From: Bacteroidales bacterium
GTDB lineage: Bacteria > Bacteroidota > Bacteroidia > Bacteroidales > UBA1556
NCBI GenBank assembly: GCA_023145955.1
Contig: JAGLDA010000003.1
Span: 1-32,584, forward strand
Reading direction: 5' to 3'
DNA length: 32,584 bases
A program made the position numbers and the translations under genes. This document shows, one piece after another, positions 16,766-23,937 of the stretch. Each line of letters opens with the position of its first letter. Position 1 is the first letter of the stretch. The notes under the pieces were generated by a model. The model did no database searches, was not told the DNA's origin, and worked only from the letters and a program-made list of their open reading frames with translations.

Positions 16766-18826
16766 GTGAAAAAACTTTTGGAAAACATACGGAATTACTA
16801 TTCAGAGATATATAAAGTATTGATATTTATTGCTACAATGGTAATAATTGTGCTTTTATTTCCAGAAAGCACCAAGTTTAAATATGAGTATAGAGAAGGA
16901 AGACCGTGGCTTTATGAAGATATGGAATCTCCAGTAGATTTTGCAATAAAGAAATCTGATTTAGAGATTGCCAAAGAGAAAGAAGATATTAAGGGTAATT
17001 CGAAACTATACTTTACTTTTGATGAGGAAAAAACAAAAAAAATACTTAATTCTATTTCTTCAAGTTTTGATACATTATGGCTTCAAACTTATGGACTTGG
17101 AAATAGAGAGTCCTTTAGTGAAAATAAACAATTATGTGTAAATATATCTACTAATGTTTATCAAACGGGAATAATAAAACTTCCCAGTGGAATTCCTGAA
17201 AACCATGATGATGTGATTGTGTATGTATTGAGAAATAATATCGCAAAAGAGGCATTCTTAAATTATTTTTATTCTCCCAAAACTGCTTTCTTATATGTTC
17301 TTCAAGAGCTAAAAAACAGTAATGATATTGAAAGAGAGTTTATAACAAATTTTCTTCATAATCATCTTGCAACCAATGTTTTTCTTGATAAGAAAAAAAC
17401 TGAAATGGAGCTTGAGTATAGCCTTGATAATATTTCTCCCAATAGAGGAATGATATTGCGAGGGCAACATATTATAAGTAAAGGAGAAATTGTTAGCCCA
17501 GGAGTATATAAGATATTAGAATCACTACGTATCGATTTTCAAAATAGATCTAGATCTTCAAATTTAGGATTGTATATTGGAAAAATTATTTTGGTAAGTT
17601 TTCCATTGGTTGCATTTGGTCTGTTTTTGTTATTCTTTAGACCTGAGATATTTGAAGATAGTAAGAACCTAATAATGATTTTTATACTTCTTATAAGTAT
17701 GGTTGCTATTACTAGGCTTGTTGTAGTTTATGATAATTCTTTGGCATTGCTAATACCAATAATGATTATACCTATAGTAATTCGTGCTTTTTACGACACT
17801 AGCTTGGCTTTAATCGTGCATATTACTACAATTATTCTCATTAGTTTTGTGGTTCCCAATAGCTTTGTATTTATCTTTCTGCAGTTAATGACGGGCTTAG
17901 TGGTTATAATAAGTGTGGTTAAATTACATAAACGTTCACAGTTTTTCTTTTCAGCACTTTATGTTTTTTTATCATATTCGTTAATTTATTTGGGTCTAGA
18001 GCTTATTACTGAGACAAACATAATGAATTTGGAATTTAGTGTGTTCGTTTACTTTGCAATTTCGGCCGGTCTAACCTTGCTTGCCACTCCAATAATATAT
18101 CTCTTTGAGAAACTATTCGGAATGGTAACAGATGTTTCACTTCTTGAATATGCTGATACAAATAATCCTTTAATAAGAAAACTATCGACAATAGCGCCAG
18201 GCACATTTAATCATAGTATTCAGGTGTCTAATTTGGCAGAAGAAGCTGCTGTTGCAATAGGTGCTAATAGACTGTTAGTTAGGGCAGGGGCAATGTATCA
18301 TGATATTGGTAAAATGGATAATCCTATGTTTTTTACTGAAAATCAAAGTGGAGGTTATAGCCCACATGATGAGCTTAGCTATAAGGAGAGTGCTGAAATA
18401 ATTCTTGCACATGTACTTCAAGGAGTGAAAATAGCGAAGAGTTATAATTTGCCAAATCAAATAATAGATTTTATACGTACACACCATGGTACAAAAAGGG
18501 TGGAGTATTTTTATAGAATGCACCTTAAAGAAATGCCAGATGAGGAGTTTAAGCTTAAGGAGTTTACTTACCATGGGCCTATACCTTATTCTAAAGAAAC
18601 ATGTGTGCTTATGATGGCTGATGCGGTTGAAGCTGCTTCTCGTAGTATTAAAATGCCTGATGCAAAGTCTATTAGTGAGCTTGTAGATTCAATTATTAAG
18701 AGTCAGCTTGATCAAGGGCAGTATAATAATGCAAATATAAGCCTACGAGAAATAAATACGGTAAAAAAGATTTTTAAGAAGAAATTATTGAATATTTACC
18801 ATCTTAGAATTGAGTATCCAGATTAG
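16766..18826 (+). CDS. 7TM-HD family phosphohydrolase (PgpH-like)
   Basis: An inner-membrane protein of about 686 residues. PgpH proteins hydrolyse the second messenger c-di-AMP to pApA (family knowledge). Counting from an in-frame GTG at 16760: a first membrane helix at ~19-34; an extracytoplasmic 7TMR-HDED domain at ~35-268; a run of about seven helices at ~270-455; then a cytoplasmic HD domain. Metal-binding candidates are His485 (FNHSIQVSN), His514-Asp515 in MYHDIGKMDNP, His551, and His575-His576 in RTHHGT, then Asp623 in MMADAVEAASRS. The GTG at 16766 is preferred because a -7 promoter motif ends at 16760; it removes two residues. No diadenylate cyclase gene is adjacent, though a YbbR-type protein, which regulates such cyclases in Firmicutes, lies at 27768. 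Confidence 0.88.
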   Translation: MKKLLENIRNYYSEIYKVLIFIATMVIIVLLFPESTKFKYEYREGRPWLYEDMESPVDFAIKKSDLEIAKEKEDIKGNSKLYFTFDEEKTKKILNSISSSFDTLWLQTYGLGNRESFSENKQLCVNISTNVYQTGIIKLPSGIPENHDDVIVYVLRNNIAKEAFLNYFYSPKTAFLYVLQELKNSNDIEREFITNFLHNHLATNVFLDKKKTEMELEYSLDNISPNRGMILRGQHIISKGEIVSPGVYKILESLRIDFQNRSRSSNLGLYIGKIILVSFPLVAFGLFLLFFRPEIFEDSKNLIMIFILLISMVAITRLVVVYDNSLALLIPIMIIPIVIRAFYDTSLALIVHITTIILISFVVPNSFVFIFLQLMTGLVVIISVVKLHKRSQFFFSALYVFLSYSLIYLGLELITETNIMNLEFSVFVYFAISAGLTLLATPIIYLFEKLFGMVTDVSLLEYADTNNPLIRKLSTIAPGTFNHSIQVSNLAEEAAVAIGANRLLVRAGAMYHDIGKMDNPMFFTENQSGGYSPHDELSYKESAEIILAHVLQGVKIAKSYNLPNQIIDFIRTHHGTKRVEYFYRMHLKEMPDEEFKLKEFTYHGPIPYSKETCVLMMADAVEAASRSIKMPDAKSISELVDSIIKSQLDQGQYNNANISLREINTVKKIFKKKLLNIYHLRIEYPD

Positions 18827-18874
18827 TAGTATTTTTTGTTTTGTACCAATTTGTATTCTTAATAGAAACTATTT

Positions 18875-19526
18875 TTAATAAATAAAAGGAATAAATTTCT
18901 TTGTTTTTTTAGAATACTCTTCTCTAAATAATTTTAATACAAAACCCTCTTCCTTCTCTACAATCTTGTCTGCAATATATATGCTGATAATTTGTTCTAT
19001 AAATATTGTTATTGATTGAAAATATACAGCAATATTTAATACCAATTATGATTTAAATCTGCTGACAAATAAATTGGAATATATTTATTCAATTTTGTTG
19101 ATATTAATTGTATTCATGAACGCAAAGCGTTACTTGTATTCAAGGCAAAAATTCTTTGCATAGCCAAAGCAGTGGAAATAATTTTTAACGCATAATACGT
19201 GAAATATAAACAATTTATATCTGTAGGTTTGATTCAAATTTTGTGTAAGTAGAAAAAAACCATGAATGCCATATACATTGGATGTCGAACATATTTGTAT
19301 ACACCATTGGTTACTAGTTTATTGCCTTTTTGCTTATTTGGTAATGATATAAAATTATATATATAAAATATGAGCCAACATGCCATAAGAATTAGTGATA
19401 TGGGGTTTGAATTGATGGGAAAATACTATAATTTCGTTCAATATAGAAAGATGCTAAGCCAATTAATAAACTCCCAATGACAATTTTTAGCCCTGAACCA
19501 ATTATTTTTTTAAGTTTTATTTTCAT
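18875..19526 (-). pseudogene. Disrupted isoprenylcysteine methyltransferase-like gene
   Basis: Three minus-strand fragments align end to end as a membrane methyltransferase of the ICMT/PEMT-like group. Part 1, from ATG at 19526, reads MKIKLKKIIGSGLKIVIGSL and stops at TPYH. A one-base shift continues part 2 with SLILMACWLIFYIYNFISLP and then LVTNGVYKYVRHPMYMAFM, the family's RHPMY signature. Part 2 runs into an inserted element at 19245. Part 3, from 19039 to the TAA at 18875, reads LNIAVYFQSITIFIEQIIS and then KIVEKEEGFVLKLF and KKFIPFIY, the family's C-terminal EE and FIP motif. Removing the element with one copy of its TAA duplication joins parts 2 and 3 in frame as VFFYL-NIAVYF. The gene therefore carries at least two lesions, an insertion and a frameshift. 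A sequencing error could explain the frameshift only. Confidence 0.82.
19040..19245. mobile_element. MITE-like 206-bp insertion with TAA target duplication
   Basis: The element interrupts the methyltransferase-like gene. It is flanked by TAA at 19037-19039 and 19246-19248. Its ends form imperfect terminal inverted repeats: ACCAATTATGATTTAAATCT at 19041 inward and, on the other strand, ACAAAATTTGAATCAAACCT from 19244 inward. These agree at 16 of 24 ungapped positions, counting four further bases in each arm. No reading frame of useful length is inside, so it could only be moved by a transposase in trans. A 3-bp TNA duplication is known for some IS5-family groups (IS1031-like), but no family is assigned here. 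An internal 5-bp hairpin, AACGCAAAGCGTT, is also present. Confidence 0.7.
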
Positions 19527-19567
19527 CTAAAATCAATAATAATATGGTTATTATTTAAAAATAATTC

Positions 19568-19603
19568 AAAAAAAAACCATCTAGAATTTCTTCTAGATGG
19601 TTT
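19568..19603 (-). terminator. Intrinsic terminator of sucC
   Basis: AAACCATCTAGAA (19574-19586) pairs perfectly with 19591-19603 around a 4-nt loop, forming a 13-bp stem. On the minus strand it is followed by a run of nine T (19568-19576, partly within the stem). It lies 23 nt after the sucC stop. The spaces between the sigma gene, the 7TM-HD gene and the pseudogene hold no comparable hairpin. Confidence 0.85.
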
Positions 19604-19626
19604 GATATATTTTATAAGACTTAATA

Positions 19627-20817
19627 TTAAGCCATTACTTCACTAACTCTAGTAGCAGCATCATTAAGAGTTATTGCCGAGAATACTTTAAGACCACTAG
19701 CATCAATAATATCTTTTCCTTCTTCAGCATTAGTACCTTGTAGACGAACAATAATTGGGATATTAATATCACCAATATTCTTATAAGCCTGTACAATACC
19801 ATTAGCAACTCTATCGCAACGTACAATACCACCGAATATATTTACTAGGATAGTTTTTACGTTAGGATCTTGAAGGATGATTCGAAAAGCTTGCTCCACA
19901 CGTTCTGCATTTGCAGTACCTCCAACATCAAGGAAGTTGGCAGGATCTCCGCCACTCATTTTAATGATATCCATAGTTGCCATTGCAAGTCCAGCACCAT
20001 TAACCATACAGCCAACATTACCGTCAAGCTTAACAAAGTTAAGGTCATACTTACTAGCTTCTACTTCTGTAGCATCTTCTTCGTCAAAATCGCGCATATG
20101 AGCAAGGTTTTTATGACGGTAAAGAGAATTATCGTCAATACTAACTTTTGCATCAGCAGCATAAATTAAATCGTCCTTAGTTTTAGCTACAGGATTAATT
20201 TCAAATAATGAAGCATCAGAACCGTCATAAGCACTATAAAGAGCAGTTACAAACTTAGTCATCTCCTTAAAAGCCTTACCTGATAAACCTAAATTAAAAG
20301 CTACTCTACGAGCTTGAAAAGGCATAATGCCTACCTTAGGATCAATGATTTCAGTAAAGATAAATTCTGGAGTTTCTTCAGCAACTTTCTCAATATCCAT
20401 ACCGCCTCGTGGAGAATACATAATCATATTCTTACCACTATCGCGATGAAGCATTACACTCATATAGAATTCTGCCATATCCGAAGGACCATCATAAAAG
20501 ATGTTCTGCTCGATATAAATCTTACGAACTAGTTTACCTTCAGCGGTAGTTTGAGGTGTAACTAATTGCATTCCTAAAATATTTTTAGCATGCATTTTTA
20601 CATCATCAATAGTCTTAGCTATTTTTACTCCGCCACCTTTTCCACGGCCACCAGCATGTACTTGAGCTTTTACTGCCCAAATTTCATATCCAGTTTCTTT
20701 TGTTAATTTCTTTGCTGCTTCTACAGCTTCTTCTGGTGAGTATGCCAAATACCCTAGAGGAACGGATACACCATAAGATTTTAAAATTTCTTTACTTTGA
20801 TATTCGTGTAAATTCAT
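19627..20817 (-). CDS. sucC: Succinate-CoA ligase (ADP-forming) subunit beta
   Basis: A 396-residue cytoplasmic subunit, standard length is about 388-397. With the alpha subunit SucD it interconverts succinyl-CoA and succinate with formation of ATP in the TCA cycle or its reductive branch. The ATP-grasp domain opens with MNLHEYQSKEILKSYGVSVP and has AVKAQVHAGGRGKGGGVKIA. SLFEINPVAKTKDD contributes Mg-ATP binding. The C-terminal ligase domain has NGAGLAMATMDIIK, FLDVGGTANAERV and NIFGGIVRCDRVANGI, which interacts with the phosphohistidine loop of SucD. It is monocistronic here, with its own -7 motif and terminator. sucD is not in the window, an arrangement also found in other Bacteroidota. Confidence 0.95.
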   Translation of the reverse strand: MNLHEYQSKEILKSYGVSVPLGYLAYSPEEAVEAAKKLTKETGYEIWAVKAQVHAGGRGKGGGVKIAKTIDDVKMHAKNILGMQLVTPQTTAEGKLVRKIYIEQNIFYDGPSDMAEFYMSVMLHRDSGKNMIMYSPRGGMDIEKVAEETPEFIFTEIIDPKVGIMPFQARRVAFNLGLSGKAFKEMTKFVTALYSAYDGSDASLFEINPVAKTKDDLIYAADAKVSIDDNSLYRHKNLAHMRDFDEEDATEVEASKYDLNFVKLDGNVGCMVNGAGLAMATMDIIKMSGGDPANFLDVGGTANAERVEQAFRIILQDPNVKTILVNIFGGIVRCDRVANGIVQAYKNIGDINIPIIVRLQGTNAEEGKDIIDASGLKVFSAITLNDAATRVSEVMA

Positions 20818-20865
20818 TTAGATTATATGTTTATGTGTTATTTTATATGTGTTTTCTTTCGACCT

Positions 20866-20873
20866 CAAATGTA
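20866..20873 (-). promoter_or_regulatory. Bacteroidota -7 motif for sucC
   Basis: On the minus strand the sequence is TACATTTG, an exact TAnnTTTG match. It predicts a start near 20859 and a leader of about 42 nt. No TTG element is visible at the standard spacing. The neighbouring perfect 10-bp inverted repeat at 20981-21007 follows the LptF/LptG-type gene but has no T run on the minus strand. Confidence 0.5.
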
Positions 20874-21020
20874 ATGTTTTTTCTATCTATTATTATCTGA
20901 AATTAATCAGTTTTTAAAATGTTCTAAGTCTAAAAAAATAATTGCATTATATCATTTGATTTTAAACTCGATGTGTTTTTAATATATTTCAGAAATAGAA
21001 ATATATTCAATAAATGTGTT

Positions 21021-22100
21021 TTACTTTGGTGCTATCCTAACTAAATAAATAGCGATAAGAAAGAAAACCATATTTGGAATCCAAACAGCAACTAGTGGCG
21101 ATAGAGCACCAAAAGTAGCAAATACTGTGGATATCTGCATAAATATAATGTAAGTGAAACTTAGAGTAATACCTACGGCTAAATGAATTCCCATTCCTCC
21201 TCTTAGCTTACGGCTAGAAAGGGCTGCTCCAATTACTGTTAATATCAAAGTAGCAAATGGGAAAGCTACTCTTCGATGTTTTTCAACATAGTAAAATTTA
21301 ATATTTTCAGATCCTTTAATTTCTTCTTTGGCAATAAAATCGTTAAGTTCATAATAATCCATTACCTCCATGTTTACTACTTTATTGGAGTAGTCTCTTG
21401 GTATAATATTAAAATTAGCAACTAATGTATCGCCAGACTCAAAAATTTGAGTCGAATCGTTAATTATTTTTCTTGATTTATATCTAATTATATCCCATTG
21501 ATTGTTTGCAGAGTCGTAATTTATTGTCTTAGATTTAAGTTTAAAAACTAAATTCTGCCCTTCAAATTTTTCCCAAGTAAAATTATATCCAGTATTTATT
21601 CTATTGTTAAAGCTCTCAACATAAAGTAGTTCTCCAGGCTTATTTTGTAGGTGGATATTTTTACTAGTATTATATTTTTTCATCCAGATATAAGTATCTT
21701 CAAAATCCTTCTTTATTTTATTGGTAGTAGGAATAAGAAAGTTTGCTAAGTAAAAGGAGAGTAACCCAATAAGTGTAGCAGAGATTAAATATGGCCTTAA
21801 TAATCTTCTAAAACTTATGCCGCTACTTAATATTGCTACTATCTCTGTATTATAAGCAATTTTGGATGTAAAAAATACCACTGCAATAAATGTGATCAGT
21901 GGACTAAACATATTAGTAAAGAAAGGAATAAACGTAATATAATATGAGAAAATAATTTCTTTTAGTGGTGCTTCATTATTTATGAAATCATCAATTTTTT
22001 CGGAAATATCAAAAATAATTACAATTAAGATTATCAATCCTAATGTAAAAAAGAATGTTCCTAAAAATTTCCTAATTATGTACCAGTCTAGTATTTTCAT
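21021..22100 (-). CDS. LptF/LptG (YjgP/YjgQ) family permease
   Basis: A 359-residue inner-membrane protein of the lipopolysaccharide-export ABC transporter, which with LptB pulls LPS from the inner membrane toward the periplasmic Lpt bridge. Topology matches the family: three N-terminal helices (~12-32, ~60-78, ~102-125), a periplasmic jellyroll-type domain at ~130-270, and three C-terminal helices (~277-297, ~303-327, ~333-355). The start MKILDWYIIRKFLGTFFFTL and the Arg-rich AILSSGISFRRLLRPYL loop are typical. Bacteroidota often have one or two such genes, and F versus G cannot be assigned from the sequence alone. A -7 motif ends only 7 nt before the ATG, so the mRNA is probably almost leaderless. 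Confidence 0.88.
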   Translation of the reverse strand: MKILDWYIIRKFLGTFFFTLGLIILIVIIFDISEKIDDFINNEAPLKEIIFSYYITFIPFFTNMFSPLITFIAVVFFTSKIAYNTEIVAILSSGISFRRLLRPYLISATLIGLLSFYLANFLIPTTNKIKKDFEDTYIWMKKYNTSKNIHLQNKPGELLYVESFNNRINTGYNFTWEKFEGQNLVFKLKSKTINYDSANNQWDIIRYKSRKIINDSTQIFESGDTLVANFNIIPRDYSNKVVNMEVMDYYELNDFIAKEEIKGSENIKFYYVEKHRRVAFPFATLILTVIGAALSSRKLRGGMGIHLAVGITLSFTYIIFMQISTVFATFGALSPLVAVWIPNMVFFLIAIYLVRIAPK

Positions 22101-22107
22101 CAGCGAG

Positions 22108-22115
22108 CAAAAGTA
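22108..22115 (-). promoter_or_regulatory. Bacteroidota -7 motif immediately before the LptF/LptG-type gene
   Basis: The minus strand reads TACTTTTG, an exact TAnnTTTG match, with 7 nt between it and the ATG at 22100. Transcription should start at or one or two bases from the start codon. The 65-nt space to the exonuclease gene holds nothing else that I recognise. Confidence 0.5.
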
Positions 22116-22165
22116 ATGCTTTTTGTTAATTACTATTTGTTAAAAGTTGCAAGTTTTTATCAAAA

Positions 22166-22672
22166 TTATCTTAATAGGTATAGTAAGCCACATGCCCTAG
22201 CATCTTCCAAGGCATTATGAGGAACTATTTCTACTTCATATTCCTTACATAAGTTCTTAAGCTTTGCTGATTCAGTACCTTTTTCTTGAAATATTGTAAC
22301 GGTATCTTCCCACGGTTCTGGTAAATTAAGCTCTTTATAATGTAATCCGTAATATGCCATAACTTTCTCCAGCACATCTCTATCGAAGCTTTCGTTATGA
22401 GCTACCATTACTTTAGTGTTTTGCAGAATAGCTTTTATTTCTGGATATATTTCTTCAAAAGTAGGAGAGTCCTTTGTATGTTTTGATTTTATCTTATGCA
22501 CCCTGCTATTTCCCCAATGATATTCGTTTTTTGGTGGCTTTACTAGCGAATAATACTCATTAACAAGCTTTCCTTTTTTGAAAACAGCAATCCCTATAGA
22601 GCATACACTGTTGCGTATCCCTGTTGCTAATTCAAAATCTAATGCTATAAATGTATCCTTTCTATTGCTCAT
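22166..22672 (-). CDS. DnaQ-like (DEDDh) 3'-5' exonuclease
   Basis: A 168-residue cytoplasmic protein with the RNase T/DnaQ fold that removes nucleotides from 3' ends using two metal ions. All DEDDh residues are visible: Asp12 and Glu14 in FIALDFELA, Asp97 in AHNESFDRDVL, and His152 with Asp157 in PHNALEDARA. The common DFET motif is DFEL here. The protein is only the exonuclease domain, without a BRCT or polymerase part, so it is more likely a stand-alone DNA or RNA trimming enzyme than the replicative proofreading subunit (inference). It starts 5 nt after the stop of the DUF4377/META lipoprotein gene and is probably the last gene of that operon. Confidence 0.87.
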   Translation of the reverse strand: MSNRKDTFIALDFELATGIRNSVCSIGIAVFKKGKLVNEYYSLVKPPKNEYHWGNSRVHKIKSKHTKDSPTFEEIYPEIKAILQNTKVMVAHNESFDRDVLEKVMAYYGLHYKELNLPEPWEDTVTIFQEKGTESAKLKNLCKEYEVEIVPHNALEDARACGLLYLLR

Positions 22673-22677
22673 ATCAT

Positions 22678-23385
22678 TTAGTCTACTTTTCTGAAAACCA
22701 TAATGGTTTCTTCGTTTTTATTTTTAAAATTAAGTTTGCCATCCTCAATAGTATATTTATGTATTAATGTTATTGTTTTGTTAAAACAATCAGTTAGTTG
22801 CATATCCATACACATCATTTTGGTACTAGCAATATCTTTAATTTCTATTTTATCTTCGGAAATAGAGCCAATCTTTCCATTAAAATTATTGCATCCATCA
22901 AAGCCCATAACTGATTTTGTGCTTACTTTAATTTCAATATATGGCATCTTTTTAAGCGTAGGAATATTTATTAACTCAGTTTTATTATTATCATAAATTC
23001 TCTCCAAAACCCAAATATCAGTTAATCTTAACCGAAGGTCAATTTTCTTCTCAATTACTTCTATTAAAGTGTATTTTGTATTTGATGCATCAGCAGCTAC
23101 TTTATTATCCTCAATTTTTTCTACCTTTAGTTTTAGTTTATATATGCTACCAGGTTTATAATCAAATCCTTCTATATTATTATAAAAATTAGTCCAAGCA
23201 TCATCACTAAAGGTGTTTCCTTTTTGCACCATCATACACTGCATTGGAGCTACTCCTACACATTGTGTTTTGTATGAATTTACCCAATATACAACTCCAT
23301 CATCGATATTTGATTTATGAGTAGTACAAGATAGTACGATTAATGAAATAATGCTAATTGCAATGGTTTTAATAAATGAATTCAT
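22678..23385 (-). CDS. DUF4377 plus META-domain lipoprotein
   Basis: A 235-residue envelope lipoprotein with the lipobox VLSC (Cys20). Residues ~30-115 match DUF4377, with the characteristic VNSYKTQCVGVAPMQCMMVQ. Residues ~118-233 are a META/HslJ-like domain, with LTDIWVLERI, MGFDGCNNFNGKIGSI and IASTKMMCMDMQ. HslJ-type domains in enteric bacteria are linked to heat-shock expression and novobiocin resistance, but no biochemical activity is established. Four cysteines outside the lipobox fall in the conserved motifs and may pair. The gene lies between a CoA-binding protein gene (23 nt upstream) and an exonuclease gene (5 nt downstream), in one apparent operon. Confidence 0.8.
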   Translation of the reverse strand: MNSFIKTIAISIISLIVLSCTTHKSNIDDGVVYWVNSYKTQCVGVAPMQCMMVQKGNTFSDDAWTNFYNNIEGFDYKPGSIYKLKLKVEKIEDNKVAADASNTKYTLIEVIEKKIDLRLRLTDIWVLERIYDNNKTELINIPTLKKMPYIEIKVSTKSVMGFDGCNNFNGKIGSISEDKIEIKDIASTKMMCMDMQLTDCFNKTITLIHKYTIEDGKLNFKNKNEETIMVFRKVD

Positions 23386-23408
23386 AAAATTATAAATATT
23401 TTTTAGTA

Positions 23409-23774
23409 TTAGTAAATTCCACCTCTGAGCATAATTAAAGTGCAGTTTTCGACCACCTCTATACCGTAGTTTTTAAGTTTTTCTGATAATTCATAATTCT
23501 CTGTCCCAGGATTAAAAATTACTCTTCTGGGAGCTAAGGTTTTTATTATATCAAAATAATTTTCTTGATTCTTAGCTCCAATATACATAGTTACAGTATC
23601 TATAGTTCCTTTCTCTGGCCATTGGGTATGTATTTGTATATTATTAATCAAGCCTTCTTTTAAGCCAAAAGCATATACACTATGGCCATAATTAATAAGT
23701 AGATTAGTAGCCATATTGGAGTATCGGCTTTCATTGGTACTTGCACCAACAACGAGTGTTTTTTTATTATCCAT
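23409..23774 (-). CDS. CoA-binding domain protein (YccU-like)
   Basis: A cytoplasmic Rossmann-fold protein of 121 residues from the ATG at 23774. It opens MDNKKTLVVGASTNESRYSN, the nucleotide-binding turn of the CoA_binding_2 family. Further matches are NYGHSVYAFGLKEG, VTMYIGAKNQENYFD, RRVIFNPGTENYEL and ENCTLIMLRGG. Family members bind CoA, but their role is not settled. An in-frame GTG at 23798 would add eight residues, but it is part of the -7 promoter motif at 23798-23805, so translation from it is unlikely. It heads an operon with the DUF4377/META lipoprotein and the exonuclease. Confidence 0.82.
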   Translation of the reverse strand: MDNKKTLVVGASTNESRYSNMATNLLINYGHSVYAFGLKEGLINNIQIHTQWPEKGTIDTVTMYIGAKNQENYFDIIKTLAPRRVIFNPGTENYELSEKLKNYGIEVVENCTLIMLRGGIY

Positions 23775-23797
23775 GAACAATTTTATTAATTTATGCA

Positions 23798-23805
23798 CAA
23801 AGATA
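23798..23805 (-). promoter_or_regulatory. Promoter of the CoA-binding gene operon
   Basis: On the minus strand TATCTTTG matches TAnnTTTG, and a TTG lies 22 nt upstream of it, inside the 17-23 nt spacing reported for Bacteroidota promoters. The predicted start near 23791 gives a leader of about 17 nt before the ATG at 23774 and rules out the earlier GTG. Confidence 0.55.
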
Positions 23806-23874
23806 CTTAGAAAGAAGGGTAAATGAACAATATTTTTTCTAATAAGATTAAAATGATGATTTTAAATTTTATAT

Positions 23875-23913
23875 AAAAAAAACGAAGCAATCTGTTTAAG
23901 AGATTGCTTCGTT
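23875..23913 (-). terminator. Intrinsic terminator of the etf-acyl-CoA dehydrogenase operon
   Basis: AACGAAGCAATCT (23881-23893) pairs perfectly with 23901-23913 around a 7-nt loop. On the minus strand the stem runs straight into eight T (23875-23882, overlapping the stem end). It starts 24 nt after the acyl-CoA dehydrogenase stop. Confidence 0.88.
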
Positions 23914-23937
23914 AAAATTCATATATGTTTTTTATTA

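Noticed and set aside
18275..18574. Minus-strand open frame inside the 7TM-HD gene
   Set aside because: It is antisense to the conserved HD domain, where the plus strand carries the metal-binding motifs; the antisense protein has no recognisable feature.
20981..21007. Perfect 10-bp inverted repeat as terminator of the LptF/LptG-type gene
   Set aside because: It is all-AT apart from one G-C pair and is followed on the minus strand by A-rich, not T-rich, sequence, so it is weak evidence for an intrinsic terminator.
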